This document shows positions 25,201-37,200 of a DNA stretch of 64,000 bases, in pieces. Made by a program: the position numbers and the translations under genes. The notes beneath the pieces were generated by a model. It searched no databases, was not told the origin of the DNA, and was given only the letters and a program-made list of their open reading frames with translations. Location: the NCBI RefSeq assembly GCF_035582795.1, contig NC_134367.1, forward strand, positions 116,646,062 through 116,710,061, given 5' to 3'. Numbering within the stretch: the stretch's first letter is position 1; each line of letters opens with the position of its first letter. The DNA comes from Mycteria americana. Its lineage: Eukaryota > Chordata > Aves > Ciconiiformes > Ciconiidae.

Positions 25201-28200
25201 ACTACATGAATGTAAGGTAGTGGTTTCATGTTACACTGTAATTCTTTTACTGTCTCTTGCAGGTGTACAACTTGTCCCAGAATATTCAGGAAGACGACCT
25301 TCAACATTTGCAGGTAAGAATATCCTGAATTTATATTAAGCTGCTTCTGAACTGATAGTCTTGACATTGTTCTTGAAGTTACTACTAATGTAAATGTGAT
25401 TTGGGAGCTGCCTGCTACTTCATATAAAACACTGAAGCTGACCTGACGCTAAAACTAGTACTGCCTGTAACGACATTATTTGCATCAACTCCATGATGCT
25501 GTGATGCTTCTGCTGTGCCAACGCAGAGGTAAAATAGTACAGGCTTCTAATCTGGCTAAATCTTATCTTTCTAAAGTCTGTTCTCTATACAGTAAGTTCT
25601 GAAATTCCTGAAAGAATGAGAAAGGAAAATGATTTATGGAAGTACTTAATGGAAAATTCCAATGTTTCTCCTTTTTTCCTAAAATAGGAAAATGGATGGT
25701 ATTTCATAACCAGTTTCTAAAGAAATGTGGGAGCTTGGGTCAGGGCAGAAAGAGTATCTTCTACCCAGAAGCCTTCTCTAGTTTATCAACTGAGAAACTT
25801 CTATGGAGTTTTATTTCTGCTTAGAAACAAAAGCAGGAGAGAGTTGTCCTCTCTTTACTGTGGGGTTTTCATCCTCTAATGGAACATTGTGGTCAAAGGC
25901 CACTGAACTCTGGCTTCACGTGAATGTTGCAAGAACCTTATCTCCTTAACTTAAAACCTGTAGCTTTAAAGGTTAGCTTGCGTATTAACAAATGCCTGCC
26001 TGTGCTCAGGCCATGACCTTGTCACAGCTTAAAAGTGTTTTACATGTCTTCTGATTGAAAGGACTTCTGTCTTGGTCAGTGCTGCAAAAGACTGGCTGCC
26101 AATACTGGAAGTAGAAGAGCACTAACTAAACATAGTCTTGTGATGATGTTCTCAGTTAACAGAGTTGTATCACTGGGCCAACACCCTCCCACCACCCAAA
26201 AACACCCAACCAAGCACTGCAAACAAAAAAAGCCTTAGCAAATTATTTGAAAGCCAGGCTTTCCTCATGACTTTGGTCCTTTGACAGCCTCAATGCAATA
26301 TGAATAGAGCAATCCCTTTCTGTTATATTGGAGGGTGAGATTTAAGGGAAGAGAAGGGTGATAAATATAAGCAATGGGTAGGGGACACCCATGCATTTAA
26401 AGTTGGGGCAAGGAATCATGGGCTGAGGGAAGGAAATTCTGAATTTCTGTTGTAACAGGAATTTCTGTTACTCTGAAATACTGTTAGTCTCTGGCTGCCT
26501 TTTCCATGGGGCAGGGAGTTAGGATCAAAGGAGCTAGTCTCATGTGGGTGCTTGGCCACTTCAGAGCTTCTTTTGCTCAGGGTGACAAGGGCTTGGAAGT
26601 TAATTTGTGTTAAATTTCTTGTGAGTTCTCAGATGCTCTTGTGATCAACACAGGGGAAACCGTCCTTTTAGCCATTAAATTTATCAGAGATGTTCCGGGA
26701 GTTAGTTTTAATGCAGAAGAACAGTTGTGTGGTGCTAGAGGATATTGATGTGCTTCCTTCATCTTGACCTCCAAGATCTGTAAGGGGATTAGCATGGATC
26801 AAGACCTGACAGTATTGACCTCTGCTGAAACAGCCAGCAGTCCGCAATTCGTGTTCTCGTGGGTTGTCTGGCCAACTCAGTCCAGTGAAGAATGCTGCTG
26901 CTGGTATTAAAGATGGTGAAAGCAATGAGAGGAAGACAGCTGATGCTTTTATACTGGAAGGAAAGAACAATTATCGGTTAAGGTCACAGGCTGAAGTAGA
27001 GAAGCTGCTGAACTTGACTTGTATTTAATATCTGATACCTTGGCTCTAGCCAAGTTCCTTGAGACTTCCAGGAATAAATCTTTTGTGGGAAGTAAGGGGC
27101 AAATGTTAGACAGGCATACCTCCTTAGCCTAGGAAGCAAGTGTTGGAAACTGGCTTGCTCAGAGACGCAGCCAGCTTTCCTCTGAGAATAGCCCACAGGC
27201 CACCCACTTAGAGCTGCAGTGTGTTGACAGTTACAGAATGGCACTGTGAAACTGGTGGAAATCATGTCTCCTTCCTGAATTTTACTGAGAGATTGGTGTA
27301 CTTGTTCATGAGGTGTATTGGCCATTCTCAACCCATAATAGGATTTAAGATTGAATGCTTTATTTTCTAGTGACATAATAGAATATTTTACAGTAGAAAA
27401 ATGTGATTTATATCTGGCTCCCTTACACTCTTCTTTCTATCAGTTGTTTACAGAATATGGAAGACTAGCTATGGAAGAAATTTACCAAAAGCCATTTCAG
27501 GTAACTATATATGTTAAATGGATCTTAAGCAATTGAATGTGTAGAAAATGAGTTCAGGGTAATTTATGAAGAGAAGAAACTAGTTGGGCTGAAGGTAGCC
27601 TGTTCTTTACAAGACTGATTTTCCTTCCCTGTCACCACATTTCTTGGGAGAAACACACTGGAAAAATGCTGAAGAGGATTGCATTTTGGGCAATTATAGC
27701 TTTGTGCCCAAGTTATAAGGCATAAAAGGAATGAAAGTGTCAAGTGATGTGCAGACATTAAGGAGAAAATTTCGTGCTGCCTTCTTACTCATTACTCTTT
27801 GAGATATGGTTGGTCTTTGCTGGTGGTACATGGTTCTGAGTAAAGGTCATGTGGCCTCTAAGAAATAGCATTGAGGAGGACCATGTTGCATTTCATTTAC
27901 TTAAAGTGTTACTGGCTTCAGTGTTAAAAGTCTCAAAACTGCTAGCATCTCCTGACTGTTTGCTGGGCCAGAGAAGGCTGCTTCTGTTTAGTGGAGACAA
28001 AGGCTGAGATCTCCTCCATCCTGAAGTATCCTCCTTAACCTATAAGGGTACTAGTCGGCTGCTGTTAGTGGTGAGTTTTAAGACTCTTGTGTCTGTAGAA
28101 TATTCACCCTCAAGTGTGAGTCCCCAGTGTTCTTGTGATTGGCCCAGGCAAGATGCATTCTTCATAAAGCACCTTGTCTGGTATGAGTAATGTCAAGGTT

Positions 28201-31200
28201 TGTTTTCTGTCTTCAGCTGATGGGAGAGAGGACAGTGTAATCCCTGTGAGATAGCAAAAGGCAAACCCATGGAACAGGAAAGCTATCTTTTTGAGACACT
28301 TGGGTACTTCCTTTCAGATAAGGAGTGAGTTGCATTTCTGTGTTTGGTGTGTGGGTTTGGTTGTGGGTTTGTTTTTGGTTTTTTTTTGTTTGTTTGTTTT
28401 TAATAAACAAGCAAACACTTGCACCACAAAACTACAAGGCTACTTCATTTAGAGCAGCCAAGCTTAGAAATTTTTTTACTTAAAATAGTCACATGTGGTA
28501 GAGTTTTTAACCTTAGGAATGATGCGAGCCATTCACTGCTGTTGTTCTTCCTCTTACAGACACTAATGTTCTTAATTAGAGATTGGAGTTATCCTTATGA
28601 ACATGCATATGGCTTGGAAGGAGGAAAAAAGTTCCTAGAGAAAAGACTGCAGGTAAGTTATCTTCAGTAGTCCTAGTGTGGTCTTCTAACTTCAGTGACA
28701 ACTTACTGTCAAGGTAATGATACACGATGAGCTAACTCTTTGTGCTAATAAAATACATTTGTGACACTCCCACTTGTGTGCGGAGTTCTGGGGTTTAGAA
28801 CGTGACATTTTTAGGTTCAGGAATGAAAGCTTAAACACACTTTTGTGCTCTTACTGCTTTTAAGCTGATATTTAATCTTAATTGCAGTATTGCAAAACTA
28901 TTAGCAGTTCTTACTGCCTTTCTTTTTTTCTTCAGGTAAAGCAAAACCAACATGAAGAGCTACAGAATGTAAGGAAGCATATTCACTCCTGTTTCAGTAA
29001 TCTTGGCTGTTTCCTGTTGCCCCATCCTGGTCTTAAAGTTGCAACAAATCCAAATTTTGATGGGAGGTTGAATGGTAGGAAGCTTTCCATTGTCTGTTTC
29101 TTGATTCAGATCACTGAGTTTATTTTCTTTTATAATGGAAGTTAAACACTGAAATGGTTGGCTATTGAAATGCTTGATTGGAAAAATGTAGGGCTAAAAG
29201 GTGAAACTACGGAATCTAGAAATGTGCATTGTGTGTTCTTTTCAGTGGTTTAAAGGTAGAGGAGTTAAGCAGGCAGAGGGAATGGATATCTTTTCTGTCT
29301 AGCTGTTGATTGTAATCTGATAACTTGAGACATACTTAAAGGTCATTAAATAAGGATTCTAAAGATAAATAAGGATTCCAGAGGGGAGAATTCACAAAAT
29401 TAAAGACTTGACTTAAAATTGAAAGGCTTTTCTCTTAAGAACTTGCTAAACCAAAGGTCAGAACTAGAATGACTTTAAAATAAAAGCTGTAGACTGAGAG
29501 GTGCTGCAGAGTGAGAGGCAGTCAGGATTCCTCCAATTGCTGCTTGTCCCTCAACCGAGGGAATGTATCAGAATGGCAACGACTAAAAAAGTGGGTTTGC
29601 AATAGTGGGATGCCAACCACTTCTGTGCTGAGGGTACAGACCTGCGGGATTATTGTGTAAGATACTGGTGTAATTGGGGAAATGTGCTTTAAATATTACA
29701 AGGACTATGGGACCTTGTTCTCTCAGTCTGAAGTTAAGATTAAAGACTAGGTAGAACTTACTAAAGCTATACTATGTATTTAAGCCTTTAAATATCTTAA
29801 AAATGCAGTCAAGAGTTGTGACGCTATGGATTTTGAAGGGTCATGTGTTATCAGTGTTCTTTTAGGAAATGTAAGATTAAAAAGAAAACTAACCACCTTT
29901 TTTTTTCTGAAATTGATTGAATTTTACTAGATATAGATGAGGATTTTAAGAAAGAACTGCGGAATTTGGTACCATTACTGCTTGCCCCTGAAAACTTGGT
30001 AGAAAAAGAGATTAGTGGTTCCAAGGTGACCTGTAGAGATCTTGTAGAATACTTCAAGGTAAGCAAACTCATACTAATTATTTCTGTTAATGGCTTAAAA
30101 GAAAGTATTCTAATTTTAGGGCATGTTACTCCCAGAGAAGATAAGATATCTAGGCTGACACTCGCTGATCAGCTCACTTTTATTTTCATTTCATTACTCT
30201 GACTTTCCAGAACTGGCACACAGCTTCCTAACAGTATAGCTCTTAGCAAGCTACTATTGGCAAAATAGTTGGGGGGTGTGGGGGGTTGTTTGTGGTGTGT
30301 GGTGTTTTTTTGGGTTTTGTTTGTTTGGGTTTTTTTTCCTTCTTCTTTGTAAATAGGCTGAAATACTTGAAGGTGTATTAGACATTTTTTTTCATACTTC
30401 AAAATCCTAGTTTGTCTGGATATGTTGCTGCTCTTTTTTTTTTTTTTTTTTTTTAAAAAAAGAGGGTCTCATGTAGATTGTACAGATAGAAAACCAGCTC
30501 TTAAACTGCTAGGTATGCATTGAAAATTTCAGATACTCCCCTCTGGATTTGTAACATGCAAGGTAGATGCTTTCTAAACACTTGAGGGAGCAGCACCACT
30601 GTATCCTCTGAAATGTTTGTGTATGATACTTGCAGCTGTTAGACTCTTGAGCTGTTTTGGTATCATGGTGACACCAGCAGAAATGTGATAACATAATCCG
30701 TACATCACCAGGAATTGGTCTGGTGTGTGTAACCTTTTTTGAATTGGAATGACTTAGACAGTTGGCTTGGTAGGAGAAAGTGGCACTCATTCCTAAAGAC
30801 ACTAATTTTGCATTACTACTTTTGAGCATGCATGTTAAAGGTAGAACAGAGTTGGACTGACGTTAAGAAAGAAGCTATGCAAGGGAGGAATCTGAGATGA
30901 GAACTCTTTAGCACTTGTAAAATAAAGTAACTTTTTATGAAGGAAAGGCATGATATGGGATGCAGAAGTCATGGCTGTTCTGACAAGCATAAAATCAACA
31001 CTCTGGAGCTCATATGTTCAGTCTCTGTATTTACATGCTGATTTTTGTTCCACTTTCTTCTCTAGTAAAGACTTGATCCTCTACAGTGTAGGGAGTGTGC
31101 ATTCAACAGCAGTTTAGAAAGGACTGCACCCTAAAAACTGAGTGTAAAACCTCCTCTATTGAAAAGCTGCCTGATTCATGTCCCATATCCAGTCTGGGAG

Positions 31201-34200
31201 CAGTCATGCAGGGTGCTGCGGAAACACTGTGGTTATGTAACTGAAGAGGGCTGCTCCCTTGGGAATGTGCATCTAAAGCTGAGATCGTGAAGTCTAAGTT
31301 GGAAACTGGAGGGCTTTTACTTGGAGGAAATAGCTACAGAAGCAAGGAGGGTGTTGAGGGAACAGTCTTGTATGACTCTTTACATTTTTGTAGGTTGTCC
31401 TACAACCTAGAGCATTGGGTATATAGGGACCCTGATAACCTTGTTCTCTCCTCCTTTACAGAGAAAAATGCTCAGGACAGAGGCTTGTAGACAAGCCGCG
31501 GGGGAGAGCAGTGGTAGCATGAAGAAGAATAACTGCCCAGCCTCCAAGGGGCTGAGAGTGGCCTTGTTGGTCTAACTTGGACAGCTTGTCCAAAGCACTG
31601 AAGTGGCTACTGCTGCCTACTATGCCCCCTCCACTAATCTGTCCCAAAGAGCTGTGCCATGGGCCATCTTGTGGGCTGGAGAAGACGTGAAGGACGTGTT
31701 CTCTTCCAGCCTTCTGAAACCCTGGTGAAAGAAGGGACACCTGAGGATTGATGGGGTTGGGCACAGAGGGATAGGCTGCCTGCTTGGCTTCCAGAAGTAT
31801 TTTGGCAGCTGAGCTCTATCTGCATTAGTGCTTTGATCTGCTTTTTTTCCTCCCACACTTCAAGGGAGCAAGGCATATGGGGAAATGTAAGTACTGGTTC
31901 GCAGCACTGGGTTATGTTTGGACAGACCTCTTGCCAGAAAGGCTGTGTGAGATAGTCGTCTTCACTCTTTTGTTTGGGTGAAGATTCCCTGCCTAGCAAA
32001 GACCTTCTTATGTATTTGAGGGAGCAGAAACCTGCTGTCAAGCCTGTTACTTCTTGAGATAGTGGCCATGTCTCCTCAAGGTGCTCTGCTACCCTGCTAG
32101 GCCCCAGCCTCAAATGCACAGGAAAGTAAAGGGATTAAAGCACTAGGGATAGCTGTGAGAATGCCAGACTTGTATGAAGAAATTTGCTTAATTGAATATT
32201 TAGCATTATTACAAAGAAATAATCTACAAGCTCTATCTTTATATCATCCCTCTTCTCTCCTTCTCCTCAATCATAAATGTTTAGGAAAAAGAAACCTTTT
32301 TTTTTTTTCCCCTCCCATTTAGGCTTATATTAAAATCTATCAAGGAGAGGAGCTACCTCATCCGAAATCTATGCTGCAGGTATTTTATTTTTCTTTCAAA
32401 TAATCTGATAGATGATGTGTACTTTGCAATTGAAGTTCTTTGCAATTGAAGGTCATGACTACTGCGGGTCTGAAGCTCCCACACACAGACCTGTAGTTCT
32501 TGAAGGAGCTGTTTACTTTGAAAGCCATCTGAACTGTGTAGCCTGGGTACACATTTGTGTCTTCCCTCAGCTCCATCTACCAAATGGAGCAGAGGTATAT
32601 CTGGTTGGCTGGGTTTTTTTAGCTGCTTCAGTTTCTAAGCTTGTGTTTCCTGTAACTTGCTATTTTGTCAGTATCTTTCAGACTGTATTCAGAGGGCTTT
32701 TAGCATCAGATGCAGCAGATAAAATGGAGAAGGCTTATAGTAATGCAGCTGTTGCCACTGTCTTGCAGTGTTGGGCTGCTCTATGTGGGTTTGTTAGATT
32801 GGATAACTGCATGGAGGTTTCTTTTCTGGGTTGATCCAAAGAGGATGTAATCAGCTTTAAAGTGATCTGAACACAAACTGATTGTATAAAGCTGTGTGGT
32901 GAACCCTTGAATTGTTTGGGATGAAGAGCTTTCACCGAAGTGTGGGCTTTAGAAGAGTCAGTTTTAACCATTTTGTGTTTGTAAGACTTGGGTTTTGTTA
33001 GCTTCCTTTGTCACTTCATTAAGACATGACTGTTCTGGGTGTTTTCTCATCCTTCAAGGAACCAAATCTTTAGACTTTTGGGGGAGTTCAGAAAACTCAT
33101 CACAATGAAACAAAGGCTGCTATCATTTCCTCTACTTACTTAGCATGCCATAAATGTGGCTGCAAGATACAGAAGATGACATCTTGCAGCATTAGCTAGA
33201 ATAACTGTCCCTGACATGACACAGGTTGAAAATAGTCTTGAATTCTTACAGATTCTGACACCAAAACTGCACATATATAATGCAGAAATAATACCAGCTT
33301 GCTTCTTTCCTCACAGGTAGTGATGTATCAGGATTAGCATTTAGTAGTTTAGTGATCCTTATTTGCTTATTAACAGTAGAGCATTCAGAAGAGATTGCTC
33401 ATGATGAAAAGCCTGTACAAGCACGTGGGAGTTTGTCTGCAGCTGTACTAGAAAGCTGAAGAAAATGTTCTCCTAGTCAGTAATCTGTTTTGATGTATAT
33501 CACTAACCTTCACTTGTTTTTGTGGGGCATTTTCCTGGCAATCTGAAGCTTTGGAGGTTGTGGGGGTATGCTGGGCAGTGTAACTACATGTACGTAACTA
33601 GCTGGTAATGCTGTAATGATACATGGTGCTCAATGTTTTCTAGGCCACAGCCGAGGCGAACAATCTTGCTGCTGTGGCAGGAGCAAAAGACTTGTACAGT
33701 AAAGGCATGGAACAGGTATGATGACACAACTTTTTCTAACTGCCTGCATGCAAATACAGGCCTTCAGTTTTAATGTTGTACTTGGTGTTGGTTGTGAGCA
33801 TGTTAATGGAGAAAAGTAGCTTAGGGCCAGTGCTTGTGTGTTTTCCGCACTCTGTGCTGAGGTTAGATGTCTGGTGCAGCAAAACTAGGATTCTTTGAGA
33901 CAGAAATTGCTGGGTAGGTATGGGAATGGGCATGTTTGTAAGATACCACCTGTTCGTTCCCCCTGCTGCTCTTGACAGACATCTTAAAATCTTGTGTCAT
34001 GAAATGGGCAAACAGGTGAGGAGACATTTGGTGGGCCAGGGTTGTGCAAGGGTAGAGTTCTAGTATTATAGTCTCATACTTCTGAATTGTGGTCATTCAT
34101 TAGCTGTAAAATGCAAGGATTAAAATTATTCTAAAGTTTTTTTAAAAAAAACCCTTGAAATACAAGAATTATCTTGGCTGAAAAAGCTGTATATGTAATT

Positions 34201-37200
34201 TCCTACTTGCTTCTTCTCTTGAAGACAGTGACTTATACCACTCCAAGCTAAATGTCTGGATGGACTTCATGCTTCAGTGTAGTGTTATGCAAGGTTTTAT
34301 CATAGGAAATTCTGAAAACAATTACATGTCTTGTAAAGCTTAACAGGACTATGCTTATTGTGAAACTACAACCAGAAAAGACCAGTAGGTATGATAACAT
34401 GCTACAAACAGCTCTCCATTAACTAGGCTAATTCTGGTCTTAATTGCTGAAGTAGCTTTCCATTTTGAAATTAGAGTAAGACCTAATGCCTAGTGGCAGA
34501 CTAGCCAGTTCCAGTTGTTAGCAGACTGTTTTGAGAATGTTCTCCTGCTGTAGAGAGACTCCTTAATTTGTTTCCATTTTGGAAAATCTCTTGAAATAGT
34601 AATTGGGTTGTTTATAATAAATGCCAGGTCTGCCTTCCTACCTTGAATCTTCAGTAGCTGTTGAGATACTGTAGTTGTAAGGTTTCTTACTTGGGGCAAG
34701 GAATAAACAGGAACAGATGTTCTCTTAAACAGACTTTGTTGCCATAGTAATGCTCCCAAGTACTGTATATTTTTATATTACTGTAGAGATACACACAAAT
34801 GTCTTGAATAGTTTTTTCTCCAGATGTCTCAGATGATGTTCTTAATGTGACACAGCTCTGAAATTTCTATTTTTAGGAACAGAAGTGGGAACTCTTTGGA
34901 TTTAAGACCGGATTATGTAAAGATAGTTCTTACTGTAGCTTCTGAGTTCTCCTCATGAACCAAAGCCCTCCTTTTCTGAGTGTGCATAACCAAAATACTG
35001 TCCCCCTAATGACCTTAAATGTAAAGAACAACAGGTGCAGTCACACAGAGTATAAGAAAACAGTGGCAGTTATTTGTGTGGTGGTCTTGATGCATCAGCA
35101 GCTCCTAGTGTTTAACAATCTCTGGGCAATGTGAAAAGACTGTTTTGGAGGATGAGACTAGTAGCCATTTTCCCAGGGAGTTTTGCCAGATGTGGAGGAC
35201 TTCAATACGAAAGAAGCAGAAAGGTGCTTGTTAAACTTGAGCAAGGGGCAGAGTGGGGGTGCCAGGATCCTGACAGTGAGGTTTGTCTTGGAGAAGCTAG
35301 CCAGTGAAGCCATGCATCTTGTGAGGCAGAAAGGGGGATGCTATACTCTGAGAAAGTGATCTTCTGTATCCTGCTGAAGGGATAGCAGCAGGAGAAAGTT
35401 AAAGTTGTTGCTTGCACTCAAGACATGAGATGACAAGCACTGCGATAAGACTACCTTGAGGCAGGAGAGGGAAGGCTGTTGTTTGACATCATGTGGAAAG
35501 AATCTTCAGTTTTTAGACATAGTCTGACTGTGAGGGTCTGGAGGAGTTGGAGCCATATGTATATGTCTGGCCGAGGTAATCTCTAATCAATAGCCCTGAC
35601 GAGGTCATAAATCAGTCTTACAAAGCAGAAGTCCTTGGAGTCTAACCATTTTCAAACCCATGCTGATTCAGGGAGAGGAAGATAGTGGGTGTCCACATCA
35701 CGGGTATCCATTTGAGTCCATGGTCTTGTCCTTTCAGCAGACACATACTCTCACAAGTTGATCAGAATCGAGCCTAGAGGACAGTCTAGGGAAGAATAGA
35801 CTAAAGATGTCAGCAGCTAGTTCTTGTTAATTCATATCACCTGGTAAGTTCCATGGGGCCTGCTAGTGGCAGCAATAAACAGAAATAAACTTGTTGAATG
35901 GGCAAAATCTACCCTGTTTGTCCAAGTTCTGCACTGACCTTCTCACTGAGATGGGTAACTAGGAGTAAAAAGCTGAGGGGAGGGCTTGTGGCCCTCAGAG
36001 TTCTCCTTAACCTTCCTCAAGCCAAGCTTTCTCTGCCTCCTGGTGTTCCTTTATTTCACCTTTTCATAAGAGGCTGTGGCTGATGTCCTGTCCTGGGCTT
36101 GCCCAGAGGGAACAGTTGAAAGTATGAGTTCTGTCATGTGCTATAGCTCTCTGTGATTAGACAGATAAGGCTCTTGCTGTGCCATGATGCAAAGTACCTT
36201 TAGGGGCTTCACTTGAGACAGGACTCTAGGCCTTACAGAGTCAAGAAAGCTGCAGGAGGTAGTCCGATGCTGGCTTGGGGCGGGGGGCAGTGAGGAGCAG
36301 GCTTGCTTTCTGTACAGCAGAAATACTCAGGGTGTGATGACCTCATCTGATTGCTCCAACAGGTTTGTGGGGGAGATAAGCCTTACATTGCCCCATTGGA
36401 CCTTGAGCGGAAGCACCAGGATTTCAGAGAGTCAGCTGTCAGGCAGTTCCGCTCGGTGAAGAAGATGGGAGGGGAAGAGTTCTGTCGGCGCTACCAGGAA
36501 CAGCTTGAAGTGGAAATCGACGAGATCTATGCAAACTTTGTGAAGCACAATGATGGCAAAAACATCTTTTATGCTGCTCGTACCCCTGCCACCCTATTTG
36601 CAGTCATGTTTGCCATGTATATAACCTCAGGACTGACTGGGTTCCTTGGTATGAACTCCATAGCTACCCTGTGTAATCTTGTGCTGGGGATGGCTCTTAT
36701 ATCGTTTTGTACTTGGGCATACGTTAAGTACTCTGGGGAATTCAGAGAAGTTGGAACAGCCATTGATCAGATTGCTGAAGCTATATGGGAACAGGTTGGT
36801 ATCCATTTTTAACACAAAATCTTCCTTTCTTGAGCAGACATATCAAACAGTTTCTGTTCAGTGCTGTGAGTGAAAAGCTGGTCTAGACCTAATGGAGAAT
36901 GCTAGTGCTGCCAAAGAGAAAATCAGCTCAGAATTGTGACTGCTCTCTTCAGAAAGAGATGCCACACACAAAGAATGTTAAACAATCTTAGGATATTATC
37001 AAAAAAGTGTTACTTAAAGGCCTTACTAGGTGCTTGGATGGTAAAGAGTGGAGGGAGTCTTTAAAAATCTTGTTACTTTTTCAGAGCAAGGAACTCTGCT
37101 TTTAAAGGTATGTTTAAAGTGCTCAACTTGCCCTATGGATGGGGTGGATAAAATATCTCAGGTGGTGCAAGAAATGGGGAAGGCAAAACACTGCTGCCTT

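Noticed and set aside
31634-32119. 161-codon minus-strand frame in ATL2 intron 9
   Set aside because: No family resemblance, no promoter and no splice context. Chance or old repeat is more likely.
32412-32834. 140-codon plus-strand frame in ATL2 intron 10
   Set aside because: The flanking exons at 32323-32379 and 33644-33715 join in frame without it, and it resembles no known protein.
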